A stretch of 64,000 bases of DNA, from positions 26,816 to 90,815 of the forward strand of contig NZ_NHON01000004.1 of NCBI RefSeq assembly GCF_002195995.1. Reading direction: 5' to 3'. The notes beneath the pieces were generated by a model, which searched no databases, had not been told where the DNA came from, and saw only the letters and a list, made by a program, of their open reading frames with translations. Shown here in pieces: positions 51,410 through 60,627 of the stretch. The position numbers and the translations under genes are program-made. Every line of letters starts with the position of its first letter. The first letter of the stretch is position 1. The DNA comes from Inquilinus limosus (GTDB lineage: Bacteria; Pseudomonadota; Alphaproteobacteria; DSM-16000; Inquilinaceae).

Positions 51410-52390
51410 CTAAGGCCGGCGCGCGTCGCGGGGCGACATGCCCTCCTGCTCCCGGAACGCCCGGGCGAAGCTCGACATGTCGGAGAAGCCGCAGGCCAGG
51501 GCGACGTCGCGCACCGGCAGGGTGGAATGGGCCAGCAGGTCCGCCGCCCGCCGCAGCCGCAGCCGGCGGTAATAGGCGCCCGGGGAGGTGCCGGCGGCGG
51601 CGCGGAAGGCGCGCTCCAGCCGGTCGGCGGAGACGCCGAGGCGGCCGGCCAGATCGGTCATGCGCAGCCGGTCCTCCACCGCCTCCTCCATGATCGCGAT
51701 CGCCGACAGCACCAGCTCGTCCCGGATGCCGGTGCGCAGCCGCAGCGGCATCAGCGTGCGGTCGACGCTGGAGCGCAGCGGGCTGTGCACAAACCATTCG
51801 GCGACGCCGGCCGCCAGCTCGGCCCCGCAATCGGCGCCGATGATGTCCAGCATCATGTCGAGGCTGCCGACCCCGCCGGCCGAGGTGAAGCGCCTGCGGT
51901 CGATGACGTAGAGGTCGCGGCGCAGCTCGATCTCGGGGAAGGCCTCGGCGAAGGCCGGCTGGCTGGTCCAGTGCAGGGTGCAGGCATGCCCGTCCAGGAG
52001 GCCGGCCCGGGCCAGGAAGAAGGCGGCGTCGGCGACCGCGCCGATCCATGCCCCGGCCCGCAGGCTGCGGCGGATCCAGGCGACGGCCTGCTCGGCCACG
52101 ACATGGTCGGCGTCGCCGCCCGAGCACACCACGATGCGGTCGACCAGGGGGGCTTCGCGCGGCCCCAGGACCGGCTCGATCGCGAAGCCGTTCGACGCCT
52201 GGACCTTGCCGCCGGACAGGCCGACGGCGATCCAGCGGTAGCATTCCCGCCGGGCCAGGATGTTGGCGGCCCGCAGCGGCTCGATCACCGAGCTGAACGC
52301 CATGGTCGGGAAGCCGGGAAAGACCAGGACCGCGAAGGTGACCGGCATCCCTGGCTGTGCGCGCCCGCGCGGCGCCGGAGCGTGAATCAC
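51410..52390 (-). CDS. GlxA/GbdR-type AraC-family transcriptional activator
   Basis: Regulator of 326 residues. Residues about 15-190 are a DJ-1/PfpI (GATase1-like) domain (FAVLVFPGFPTMAFSSVIEP, then YRWIAVGLSGG and GAVADAAFFLARAGLLDGHA). The C-terminal AraC domain has two helix-turn-helices (LAGRLGVSADRLERAFRAAA and VALACGFSDMSSFARAFREQ). This architecture matches GbdR, CdhR and related activators of glycine-betaine, carnitine and choline catabolism. The GTG at 52390 has AGGGA at good spacing; an ATG at 52348 is the alternative. Located directly upstream of the betaine-type operon on the same strand. Confidence 0.9.
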   Translation of the reverse strand: MIHAPAPRGRAQPGMPVTFAVLVFPGFPTMAFSSVIEPLRAANILARRECYRWIAVGLSGGKVQASNGFAIEPVLGPREAPLVDRIVVCSGGDADHVVAEQAVAWIRRSLRAGAWIGAVADAAFFLARAGLLDGHACTLHWTSQPAFAEAFPEIELRRDLYVIDRRRFTSAGGVGSLDMMLDIIGADCGAELAAGVAEWFVHSPLRSSVDRTLMPLRLRTGIRDELVLSAIAIMEEAVEDRLRMTDLAGRLGVSADRLERAFRAAAGTSPGAYYRRLRLRRAADLLAHSTLPVRDVALACGFSDMSSFARAFREQEGMSPRDARRP

Positions 52391-52483
52391 GTTGCGTCCC
52401 TGGTGCCGGTCGTTGCATCCCTGTCGGATAGTGTTCCGCCCGGCGGTGCCGCGGTCAACGTCCCCCAGTCCGGATGGCGTCGC

Positions 52484-53338
52484 ATGAGCGTGTCATGGGC
52501 CACATCGAGTCCCGCGGAGCTGCGGGCGCATCACGCCCGGGATGCCGGGCAGCGGGCCGGCCCGCTGCCTGAAGATGTGGACGAGGCCGCGCTCGCCGAG
52601 GCCGGCGCCTTCCGCGGCGGCCTGCTGTTCACGCCGCCGGATCCCGTGCCGGACGCCGCCATCGTCTATTTCCACGGCGGCGGCTTCGTGGCCGGCAGCC
52701 CGGCCACCCATCGCTGCGTCACCGCCTGGCTGGCGAAGCTGACCGGGATGCGGGTGCTGTCGGGGCGCTACCGCCTGGCGCCGGAGCACCCCTTCCCGGC
52801 CCAGCGCGACGACGCGGCCGCGGCCTGCGCTGCCGCTGCGGCGATGTCCGGGACAGGGGCGAGGCTGATCCTCGCCGGCGACAGCGCCGGGGCCTGCGTC
52901 GCGCTCTGGGGCCTGCACGCCCTCGCCCCGGATCTGCGCGCACGTGTCGCCGGGCTGGCCCTGCTGTACGGCGGATATGGCGGCAGGACGGGCGAGAGCG
53001 TCGCCCGCTACGGCACGCCGGAGAACGGGCTCGATGCCGGGACCCTGTCCGCCATGTACCAGCGTCTCGGACCGGCGGCGGACGATGCAATCTGGCCCAC
53101 GGCCTTCGCGGGCGAGATCGCCGAACCGGCCTATGTCCTGGCGGCGGAGCTGGACGCGGTGTTCGACGATTCGACCCGTCTGTCCGAAGGCCTCCGCCCC
53201 GCCGCGCCGGACAGCCGGTTCGTCGTCGCGGCCGGCCAGGACCACGGCTTCCTCAAGGGCGCGGGCCGGGATCCCTCCGCGGCGCGGGAGCTTGAGGCCC
53301 TGTCCGCCTGGCTGCGGGCGCGGGTCAGCGTCCCCTAG
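52484..53338 (+). CDS. Alpha/beta hydrolase of the hormone-sensitive lipase family
   Basis: Esterase of 284 residues. The oxyanion motif HGGGF is in VYFHGGGFVAGSPATHR (about residue 64), the nucleophile Ser in LAGDSAGACVALW (about residue 130), the acid in AAELDAVFDDS and the His in GQDHGFLKG near the end. No signal peptide. It diverges from the GlxA regulator, whose activator role might extend to it. An ester-linked osmolyte such as an acyl carnitine or choline ester would fit the context, but that is inference. Confidence 0.88.
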   Translation: MSVSWATSSPAELRAHHARDAGQRAGPLPEDVDEAALAEAGAFRGGLLFTPPDPVPDAAIVYFHGGGFVAGSPATHRCVTAWLAKLTGMRVLSGRYRLAPEHPFPAQRDDAAAACAAAAAMSGTGARLILAGDSAGACVALWGLHALAPDLRARVAGLALLYGGYGGRTGESVARYGTPENGLDAGTLSAMYQRLGPAADDAIWPTAFAGEIAEPAYVLAAELDAVFDDSTRLSEGLRPAAPDSRFVVAAGQDHGFLKGAGRDPSAARELEALSAWLRARVSVP

Positions 53339-54243
53339 ACCATCCGTGTGCCGAGGGGCGGGGACTGCCTTCGACCGGCCATCGAAAGGCCGGCGGTCGA
53401 CGCCGACCCATGGCGAGGACGCATCCTGGCTGCGAAAGCGGGTTCCCATGGAGTGTCGCAGCCGCGACGGCCATGGCCATTCGCGACCTGATCCCGCGAT
53501 GGCGTCGCATGTTGGATGAAATGAGTACTACAGCTGCGGGATCACGCTCTGAATCCACCGGACTATCCACCGACTCAGCTTCAAATCGGGGGCACGCAAC
53601 CTCTACGCTCATGTCCCCTGGCGCACGTCATCGGACCAATCGTCCCGACCAATGCGCGATCACGGCTCTGCTCGCGCATTGAAGCCGACGATGAGGCGAT
53701 AGAGATCGTAGCCGACCGAGCATAACTTATACGCTGCCATCCTGCTCAACACGATGCCGAGACGATCTCTTCGCCCGCAAGAAATATTTGTTCACTCACT
53801 CTTGCAATGTCTTCATTGCACCCTCAATCAGCAGCTGCATGTACGTGTCCATATGCCGAGATCTGTCGTCCAAGCGGCCCTGTTCTGAAAAATCGGCAGC
53901 AGTTACCGCCTCTACGCGGTCAGACAAATTTCGCAACTCCGTCGGGTACGAGCTATGCCATAAATGTGGCGATCTCGGCCCACCTGAGACGCCCCATGTC
54001 AACGACCGTGACCCGATTCGCGGCTGGCCAGGCCGGAGAGCCCCTATGGTCACATTGAGTACATATCAGCGCATTCGCGTCGGACACACCGAGCCGGGAA
54101 TGGTCAAAATGATCCTTCTCAGCCCAGGGCATTTTATTTAATATTCCGCAATCATAGTGGATGCTTTGAACCCGCATACCGAAAGACGGATCCGAGCCAA
54201 TGGCACCAGAGGATCGTCTGAAATTGCCTCGCACAGGAGATAG
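53339..54243. other. 905-bp region without a confident gene; lower GC
   Basis: Composition drops noticeably from the GC-rich genes to the left. Several short frames cross it. The most protein-like is on the minus strand at 53796-54053, where the last about 47 residues (for example LIEGAMKTLQE at the end) look like a genuine C-terminus but have no credible start. Frames at 53410-53682 and 53788-54141 on the plus strand have no recognisable features. The region may be remnant coding DNA at a junction. No tRNA or transposase was seen. Confidence 0.5.
54235..54240 (+). promoter_or_regulatory. Shine-Dalgarno-like AGGAGA before an ATT triplet run
   Basis: AGGAGA is followed by an in-frame TAG (54241-54243) and then three ATT codons at 54244, 54247 and 54250 in the EAL reading frame. 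ATT initiation is rare (known for infC), but the spacing is right for the second ATT. Offered only as an explanation for the missing start. Confidence 0.25.
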
Positions 54244-55038
54244 ATTATTATTCGTTTTCGGCGTGGATGGAGGCAAGGACTGCCAGGAAAACTTGACCTC
54301 CTGGCCGCGCGTCGGGACGGCCAATTTTCTCTTGCGTTTCAACCCATTGTCGAAGCCCTCAACGGAAATTTGTGTGCATTCGAGGCTCTGATGCGCTGGC
54401 ACCATCCGATCCGAGGCCTTATATCCCCGAGCATCTTCATTCCGGTCGCTGAATCATCGGGGCTCATCGCCCTCCTTGGCGAATGGGCGCTTCGCAATGC
54501 CTGCCAACAGGCGATATCTTGGCCTTGGGCTGCGCGGGTCTCGGTGAACATATCGGCGGCACATGTCCGGTCTCCCGCCTTTGCCTCGAATGTCCTGGCG
54601 GCGCTCTCAACCAGCGGGCTGGCCCCGACGTGCTTGGAACTTGAGATTACAGAGTCGGTGCGGCTCGACGCGTCGGACGAGATTGTTGGAGTACTCAACG
54701 AGTTGAGAAGCTTCGGGATCCGGGTGGTTCTAGACGATTTCGGAGCCGGCTGGTCGTCCCTCGACATGCTCCGGCGCTTCCGGTTTGACGGCCTGAAGAT
54801 CGATCGGTGCCTCGTATCGGACCTGCCAACCAATCCGCGCGCGGTCGCGATCATCCGCGCCATCATACGGCTCGCTAGCGAGCTGGATATCTGTGTCACT
54901 GCGGAAGGGGTAGAAGATGTTACCCAACTTCAGATTCTTCGGGATTTGGGATGCGAACGACTGCAGGGATTTCTGGTTGGCAAGCCCGAGCCGAGGGCGG
55001 TGGTGCCGAGCCGGCATCTCTGGCTCATCCCGGCTTAG
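54244..55038 (+). CDS. EAL-domain c-di-GMP phosphodiesterase, start codon unclear
   Basis: The EAL domain is complete from about 54286: LDLLAARRDGQFSLAFQPIV precedes the EALMRW motif. All residues expected in an active phosphodiesterase are seen: Glu of EAL, Asn in VSVNISA, Glu in LELEITES, Asp-Asp in VLDDFGAGWSSLD, Lys in LKIDR, Glu in TAEGVED and Gln in RLQGF. Yet no ATG or GTG exists in frame between the TAG at 54241 and the domain; the only standard alternative start, TTG at 54370, would delete the first strand. It could use a non-canonical start, or be the 5'-truncated remnant of a longer protein. The FIST gene follows 70 bp on. Confidence 0.68.
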   Translation: MIIRFRRGWRQGLPGKLDLLAARRDGQFSLAFQPIVEALNGNLCAFEALMRWHHPIRGLISPSIFIPVAESSGLIALLGEWALRNACQQAISWPWAARVSVNISAAHVRSPAFASNVLAALSTSGLAPTCLELEITESVRLDASDEIVGVLNELRSFGIRVVLDDFGAGWSSLDMLRRFRFDGLKIDRCLVSDLPTNPRAVAIIRAIIRLASELDICVTAEGVEDVTQLQILRDLGCERLQGFLVGKPEPRAVVPSRHLWLIPA

Positions 55039-55108
55039 CAAGCGGTAGATGTGAGAGGCCGGATCGCCGAGCAGCGCTCTGGTTTGAACGCCCGCAACAG
55101 GAGGTCGT

Positions 55109-56305
55109 ATGGTCGCCATTGGCCATGGAAGAAGTGCTTCGGCCTCAGCTGCGATTGAGCAATGCTGTGTAGCGTTGGCCGGCACTCAGCCTCGCCTCCT
55201 CCTGGCGTTCTGCGGCGGAAAGCACAGCGGCTCCGAGATAGTCACGGCTCTTCGTGCCGCCTTCGGCCCTACGGTCCCCATTGTTGGTGGATCAGCAGCC
55301 GGCGTCATCTGGCGTGACGGCCTCGGCTATAGCGGATTGGAGGTGGGGCTGGTTGCCTTCGGGCCGGACGATATCCTGCCGGAAGTCGTGGTCAACCGCG
55401 ATCTGCTGGAAGGTGAGCGCGCCGCCGGTCGGGCGCTCGGGCAGAAACTAGCAGAAATCGCGGCACCGGAGTCCGTGGTGCTGATGTTCTATGACAGCGT
55501 CGCCAACCAATCACCGCTTCGGCTGCATCCGGCCAGCGATCTCGTGGACGGGCTTCAACTTGGGCTCGCCGATCACAGGATCCGGTTGATCGGCGGCGGG
55601 ATGCTGACCGACATGAATCTGTCGGATGCCTGGATCCTCGACGGAGCGTCGGTCGTCAAGCATGCAGCCGTGGCTCTTGTCTTTCCTCCCGAGCTCGAGG
55701 ATGAGACGGTCATTCTGCACGGTTGCCGGCCGGTCAGCACGTTCATGGAAATCACGCGCATCGAAGGCGCCGAAGTGTTTGAACTCGACGGGCGCCCCGC
55801 GCTCGACGTGATCGAACGGATGCTGGGAGTCACTCTGGGAAGCACCTCGTCGCATGACTTGTCGCTGATTGCCACGCTCGGAGAGAAGCAGGGGGATCCC
55901 TACGCCGCATATGACGAGAACAGCTACGTCAATCGTTTGATCCTGCGCGCGAACCGGGCCACCGGCTCGATCACCTTGTTCGAGAAGGATTTTCGCGAGG
56001 GCACGCGCGTCCAGATCATGTCCCGCGACAATGCGCTGATGCTGGACAGTGTCCGAAACGGGATCCGTGCCATTAACCAGGCGCAGCGGGGGCGGCGATC
56101 GCTTCTTGCGGTCTACATCGACTGCGCGGGTCGCGCCAGCGTCCGCAGCGGAGCCTCGATCGAGGAGGCTCACCTGGTCGCCGACGGCCTGGATCACGCG
56201 ATCCCGTTCCTCGGCTTCTATTCCGGCGTCGAGATCGCGCCTTTCGACGGCTACAGCCGCCCGCTGGATTGGACCGGCCTTCTGACCGTACTCTCGACCC
56301 AATGA
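55109..56305 (+). CDS. FIST-domain sensor protein (NosP-like)
   Basis: Protein of 398 residues with a FIST_N domain (LLLAFCGGKHSGSEIVTALR, VPIVGGSAAGVIWRDG; residues about 30-200) and FIST_C (residues about 220-380, ending FLGFYSGVEIAPFDGYSRPL, a family signature). FIST proteins are cytoplasmic input modules; the NosP subgroup binds haem and nitric oxide and is encoded beside a histidine kinase. CAGGAGGTCGT gives a strong ribosome site. Its stop overlaps the kinase start (ATGA), so stoichiometric co-production is likely. Whether it binds haem cannot be read from sequence. Confidence 0.88.
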   Translation: MVAIGHGRSASASAAIEQCCVALAGTQPRLLLAFCGGKHSGSEIVTALRAAFGPTVPIVGGSAAGVIWRDGLGYSGLEVGLVAFGPDDILPEVVVNRDLLEGERAAGRALGQKLAEIAAPESVVLMFYDSVANQSPLRLHPASDLVDGLQLGLADHRIRLIGGGMLTDMNLSDAWILDGASVVKHAAVALVFPPELEDETVILHGCRPVSTFMEITRIEGAEVFELDGRPALDVIERMLGVTLGSTSSHDLSLIATLGEKQGDPYAAYDENSYVNRLILRANRATGSITLFEKDFREGTRVQIMSRDNALMLDSVRNGIRAINQAQRGRRSLLAVYIDCAGRASVRSGASIEEAHLVADGLDHAIPFLGFYSGVEIAPFDGYSRPLDWTGLLTVLSTQ

Positions 56306-57687
56306 ACGGTGGCTCAAGACGGCTCTCCGTCACATCGCCCGGCCAGCTCGAGCGGGAGCTCGCTTATTATCAGCGCGAGTGCAACGACCTCGGGGCGCGT
56401 CTGCTGCGACTGCAGGAGGAGCAGAGCCAAGCCTTTCGAGAGGCACGGCGCAGCCGAACTTTGGCCAAGCTCATCCGCGAGGCGCACCGCCTCGCAGACA
56501 CCTTGATCGGTCCGGAGGACCTTGGCGACCGCATCCTGGAAGTGGTCGTCGACAACGCCATGTGCGATCGGGCAGCGCTCCTGGTCGAGGAGACCCTGGG
56601 GACCCGCAATTTCCGAGTCACTCATGCGATCGGACTGCGCGAGGCCGCAGTATCGCCGATCACCCTGCCGAGCGTTCCCGATTTCTTCTTCACCACGGCG
56701 CAATCCCGGATAGAGCCTCCGGCCTACGAGCTTACGGGCATTTTGCAGCTGCCCTATGTGCTATGGGCCTATGACCGTGCGACGGGCCACGCGCTGATGA
56801 TCGGCAACCGCTCCGAGGCGAATGTGAACCGGGCCTTCGAACCCGGCGACCAGGAGCTCATCGAAGGGGGGCTCTCGGTCTATATCGACGTGCTGGCCCG
56901 CAAGCAGGCGGAGCAGGAACTGCGGCGTGCGATGCATGCGGCGGAGCAAGCTGACGAGGCGAAGGCGGCATTTCTCGCCACCCTCAGCCACGAGCTTCGG
57001 ACGCCGCTGAATGCCATCATCGGCCTCGCCGACATCCTGTCGTCGAAGCGGTCGTCAACCATGACCGCGGAACGATTTCATGCCTACGGTGCCGAGATTG
57101 CCGGCTCGGGCCGGCACCTTCTGCGTTTGATCAACGACATCCTGGACTACTCGGCCATCGGCCGCGGACATCTCGCCGTCCAGCCTGAATGGGTCCGCCT
57201 GGAGCATGCGGTGGGCGTCGCCGTCCGCGCGGCACAGGGGATGGCGGAGGAGCGCGGCGTTACCCTGTCGGCATCGCCAATTGATCCCGCCTTCGGACTT
57301 CTCGTCGACTCGATCAGGCTGCGCCAGATCCTCGACAACCTGATCAGCAATGCGATCAAGTTCACGCCTCGCGAAGGGCGAGTGACAATCCATGTCGAGA
57401 TCGCGGCAGACACCTCGATCCATATCGTGGTGAGCGATACGGGGATCGGAATGCGGCCCGAGGACGTCGCGATCGCGATGGCGCCGTTCCGGCAGCTGGA
57501 GAATCCGCTCACGAGAACGTCGGCCGGCACCGGATTGGGCCTGCCCATCACCAGGGGCCTCGTCGAGGCTCATGGCGGCTCGCTCACGATCACGAGCGAG
57601 CCGGGCCGCGGGACGGTCGTTCGGATCATCTTCCCCGGCGACCGCGGGAGCTCCGGCTGGATGGACACACCGAAGGCAGGGCGCTGA
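56302..57687 (+). CDS. Soluble hybrid-free sensor histidine kinase with GAF-like domain
   Basis: Kinase of 461 residues with no membrane segment. A coiled-coil stretch (LERELAYYQRECNDLGARLL, about residues 16-50) leads to a GAF-like domain (about 55-210). The dimerisation helix carries LSHELRTPLNAIIGLADIL with phospho-accepting His230. The ATPase has the N box (LDNLISNAIKFT), G1 (VSDTGIGM) and G2 (GTGLGLPI). No receiver domain is attached, so the partner must be separate; the REC-REC-GGDEF protein at 59209 is the nearest candidate. The ATG at 56302 overlaps the FIST stop, a NosP/NahK-like pairing in which the FIST protein controls the kinase. Confidence 0.92.
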   Translation: MNGGSRRLSVTSPGQLERELAYYQRECNDLGARLLRLQEEQSQAFREARRSRTLAKLIREAHRLADTLIGPEDLGDRILEVVVDNAMCDRAALLVEETLGTRNFRVTHAIGLREAAVSPITLPSVPDFFFTTAQSRIEPPAYELTGILQLPYVLWAYDRATGHALMIGNRSEANVNRAFEPGDQELIEGGLSVYIDVLARKQAEQELRRAMHAAEQADEAKAAFLATLSHELRTPLNAIIGLADILSSKRSSTMTAERFHAYGAEIAGSGRHLLRLINDILDYSAIGRGHLAVQPEWVRLEHAVGVAVRAAQGMAEERGVTLSASPIDPAFGLLVDSIRLRQILDNLISNAIKFTPREGRVTIHVEIAADTSIHIVVSDTGIGMRPEDVAIAMAPFRQLENPLTRTSAGTGLGLPITRGLVEAHGGSLTITSEPGRGTVVRIIFPGDRGSSGWMDTPKAGR

Positions 57688-57748
57688 GCTGGCACCGTGA
57701 CCGGCTGCCAGGTCGCCCTCCATTCGTCGAGGCGGAGACCACTACATC

Positions 57749-58945
57749 CTAGTGCGGCCACGCCGGGACGGCGTGCTTCGGCGTTGCCGACAAGGTCGCG
57801 AGATTCTCGTCGATCGCGCGGAATAGCCCCCACGTCTCGCCGTAGTTCATGGGGAAGCCCGGGCATCCGGCATCGACGTCCTTCTGACGCTCATGGATGT
57901 AGTCGGTCCATAGCTTGGTGGCCGGACGACGATGGTGGAAATCGTGACACGGCGCGTCCCCCACCAGCACGATGACGCGAACCATCAATTGGATGGTCAG
58001 CATGTTGAGCCACCAGCTGACCCAGGCGCAGAAGCCCGACGGAGACCAGGCCGCCACCGGAGGAGGGGCTGCGCCCGGAAAGACGCCGGCCGTCGCCATG
58101 CAGACGAATTCCTTGTTCCGCGCAGCAATGAGCGCCGGCTCGGGAAAACGGTGTTCACAGAGGATCCGGCCGATCGTCGCCCATTGCAGCAGAAGGGTCA
58201 GGGGCAGGAACCAGACTATCAGAACGACGAGGGCATGACCGGTCACCGCCGACGCCACCAGCGGGACTGCGAGCCCAGCGGCCGCTACTGCATTGTGCAC
58301 CCGATCGTGCGAGCGCGTGGCGGCGCGGATGCGGCGAAGCAGAAACCGGACGTGGAAACCGGGAGAGAAGACGACATTGGCCAACACCCGCCGCCAGAGT
58401 TCGCGCTTTGGCAATTCCGGCTCGAGACGGCACATGCCGAGCACGAAGTCGGCATACTCGTCCTCCTCGGTAAGGAGCTTGCGGGCGCTGTGATGCCGCA
58501 TATGCTCGCTGCGATAATGATCGAAATGTTTGAACAGGAAGATGGCGGAGATCAGCCGGCCGACCGCCCGGTTGTGCCCCCAACTGCGGAACACCGTGCC
58601 GTGGGCGCAGTGATGGAACACCACGACCTGGAATACACTGAGACCGGAGGTCGTCAGCGTCACCGACAGGAAGAGCATGACGGCGCCCGCAACCACCGGG
58701 ACCCAGATCGACATCACGCCGACCAGCAGGCCAGACGCGACCAGAAGACAGGCTTGGCGGACGAAATGGATTGGAGAGCGGTCGACTGCAGCCTCCGCCG
58801 GGGCCGGCTTCGCGGTCAGCCAGGAGAGAAACGGCTGGATGATGGCAGGCAGCCGCACAGCCATTTCCGCCCGCGGATCGCGACGGGTCGTGAGCTCAGA
58901 TTGGTGCGCATCAGTTTCTCCAATTTGGGCGATCAAGGTGGACAT
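57749..58945 (-). CDS. Membrane fatty-acid desaturase
   Basis: Di-iron integral membrane enzyme, 398 residues. The three histidine boxes are HHCAHGTVF (about residue 111), HMRHHSAR (about 147) and HDFHHRRP (about 335), the last two of HXXHH type. Membrane segments include LLVASGLLVGVMSIWVPVVA, VFQVVVF and ALVVLIVWFLPLTLLLQWAT. The ATG at 58945 follows AAGGAGAAATTC. It is convergent with the histidine kinase and alone. It could adjust membrane lipids or a lipid signal; the substrate is not determined. Confidence 0.88.
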   Translation of the reverse strand: MSTLIAQIGETDAHQSELTTRRDPRAEMAVRLPAIIQPFLSWLTAKPAPAEAAVDRSPIHFVRQACLLVASGLLVGVMSIWVPVVAGAVMLFLSVTLTTSGLSVFQVVVFHHCAHGTVFRSWGHNRAVGRLISAIFLFKHFDHYRSEHMRHHSARKLLTEEDEYADFVLGMCRLEPELPKRELWRRVLANVVFSPGFHVRFLLRRIRAATRSHDRVHNAVAAAGLAVPLVASAVTGHALVVLIVWFLPLTLLLQWATIGRILCEHRFPEPALIAARNKEFVCMATAGVFPGAAPPPVAAWSPSGFCAWVSWWLNMLTIQLMVRVIVLVGDAPCHDFHHRRPATKLWTDYIHERQKDVDAGCPGFPMNYGETWGLFRAIDENLATLSATPKHAVPAWPH

Positions 58946-59208
58946 GAATTTCTCCTTCCGCACCGGCGCGGCGGCAATTCGACACAAATCCGAAACGGCG
59001 GGCAGCCGTCTCAAAGGACAGGAATTACCTAAAAAGAGTGCCTTACACGCGTAAGACGCGAAAGCAGGGCTGTCGCTTGCCAGTAAAATGGGTATGCGAC
59101 GCGCGGCTCGCAGCGACTTCTTTCAGCAGCTCGGCCTTCAGCCGTGAAAGCGCGCGATGATCGCTCGGTCGTGCGGAGGCAATGTCGAGTCCGGCTGTGC
59201 TGCCGATC

Positions 59209-60627
59209 TCAATGGCGCAGGCGGGCCTGATGATCGATGGCGCTGGGGCGGCCCGGTTCCCCCCCTTCGGAAAGCGCGAGCTCAACCCTGTTGCGGCCCA
59301 AGGCTTTGGCGGCGTACAGCGCCCGGTCGGCAGACCGCATCAACTCGTCGGTGCCGATGTCGGAGGCTCGGGCCACGGCCACGCCAATGCTGACGGTCAG
59401 CGGAAAGGTAATGTCAACGGTAGGGTTGAATTGATGTTCTGCCAGCTTGGCCCGAACCCGCTCCGCCGTGGCTGCAACGTCGTCAACGTCGACGCCAATC
59501 ATCACGACGGCAAACTCCTCGCCACCCAAGCGGGCCACGAGGTCGACGGCTCGAACCTCTTGGCGAAGCCTCTCCCCCAAAAATCTGAGTGCCGCATCAC
59601 CGGCCTGATGACCGAACCGGTCGTTGACGATCTTGAAGCTGTCGACGTCAATCATCAGCAGGGCGATGTCGGTCTCCTGCTTTTCGGCCAGCACGCTCTC
59701 CAGATGCAGCATGAAGTGGCGGCGATTGTAGAGGCCGGTCAGCGGGTCGATCAACGCCATCTTTAGGGCCCCATCGAGCGCACTTCGCAACCGATCCTGG
59801 TATAGTTTCCGCCGAAGCTGATTGCGGGCTCGGACCCTGAACTCGTTCGGGTTGAATGGCCTGGAGACCCAGTCGTTCACGCCCAGATCAAAACCGCGCA
59901 GGACGAGATCCCGATGATCCGGCTCGGCAATGAGAAGAAGTGGTATATCCCGGCTGAGGACATTGGCCCTGAGTCTCGAGGCTAGGCGCAGCGGCTCGAA
60001 CCCCCTCATCGAGAGATTGAGTATGATGAGATCGACCTGCCCGTTCGCGGCAACGGAGACTGCATCTTCCTCATTGGAAGCCCGAATCGTGTGGACGTCG
60101 TCTACCGCTAGCGCATTCTCGACGCTAGCCGCGCTGAGGTCCCAGTCATCAACGACCAGAGCATAGGTCCCTTTGATATCGACCTTGCCAGGCGGCTCGG
60201 GAGCCAGTCCGAGCGTCCGGGTGGTTTCGTGGCGGGCCCTCCACTGATCGAAGAGCTGCTTGAGACGAACAAGGCCCTTGGTTCTCGCGAGAAAGGCTTC
60301 GGTGTCGATCGGCCGAGTCAGGAAATCGTCGGCTCCGCACTCAAGCCCGCGCAGCTTCTCGGCCGAACCGTTCAGGGCAGTGACCATGACAACCGGGATA
60401 TGCATGGTGTTTTCGTCCGACTTCAGTCGTCGGCAAGTCTCATAGCCGTCCAGTTCCGGCATCATCACATCAAGTATGATCACGTCCGGCTGCCAACCAC
60501 GCGCCGCGTTTAGCGCCGCACTCCCACTCGACACTGTTAGCGTCTCGTAATATTGATCCTCTGCGATCACACTCAAGATGTGAGCGTTGGCCTCGATATC
60601 GTCGACGATTAGCACGCGGGCTGTCAT
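59209..60627 (-). CDS. PleD-like REC-REC-GGDEF diguanylate cyclase response regulator
   Basis: Protein of 472 residues. REC1 (about 1-125) has VLIVDDIEANAHIL and phospho-acceptor Asp53 in IILDVMMPELDG, but the usual Lys of the TKP motif reads Arg105 (FLTRPID). REC2 (about 150-275) has Asn in place of Asp (LIILNLSM), as in adaptor receivers. The GGDEF domain has LIDPLTGLYNRRHF, an intact GGEEF active site (about residue 370) and an upstream RAVD inhibitory site for c-di-GMP. In Caulobacter PleD is paired with divK, but no divK gene is here. The adjacent histidine kinase may be its phospho-donor (inference). Confidence 0.93.
   Translation of the reverse strand: MTARVLIVDDIEANAHILSVIAEDQYYETLTVSSGSAALNAARGWQPDVIILDVMMPELDGYETCRRLKSDENTMHIPVVMVTALNGSAEKLRGLECGADDFLTRPIDTEAFLARTKGLVRLKQLFDQWRARHETTRTLGLAPEPPGKVDIKGTYALVVDDWDLSAASVENALAVDDVHTIRASNEEDAVSVAANGQVDLIILNLSMRGFEPLRLASRLRANVLSRDIPLLLIAEPDHRDLVLRGFDLGVNDWVSRPFNPNEFRVRARNQLRRKLYQDRLRSALDGALKMALIDPLTGLYNRRHFMLHLESVLAEKQETDIALLMIDVDSFKIVNDRFGHQAGDAALRFLGERLRQEVRAVDLVARLGGEEFAVVMIGVDVDDVAATAERVRAKLAEHQFNPTVDITFPLTVSIGVAVARASDIGTDELMRSADRALYAAKALGRNRVELALSEGGEPGRPSAIDHQARLRH

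Noticed and set aside
53788..54141. A 117-codon plus-strand frame and an 85-codon minus-strand frame in the gap before the EAL gene
   Set aside because: No domain, odd composition and no good ribosome site; the minus frame has a protein-like tail but no credible start, so it is mentioned only in the region note.
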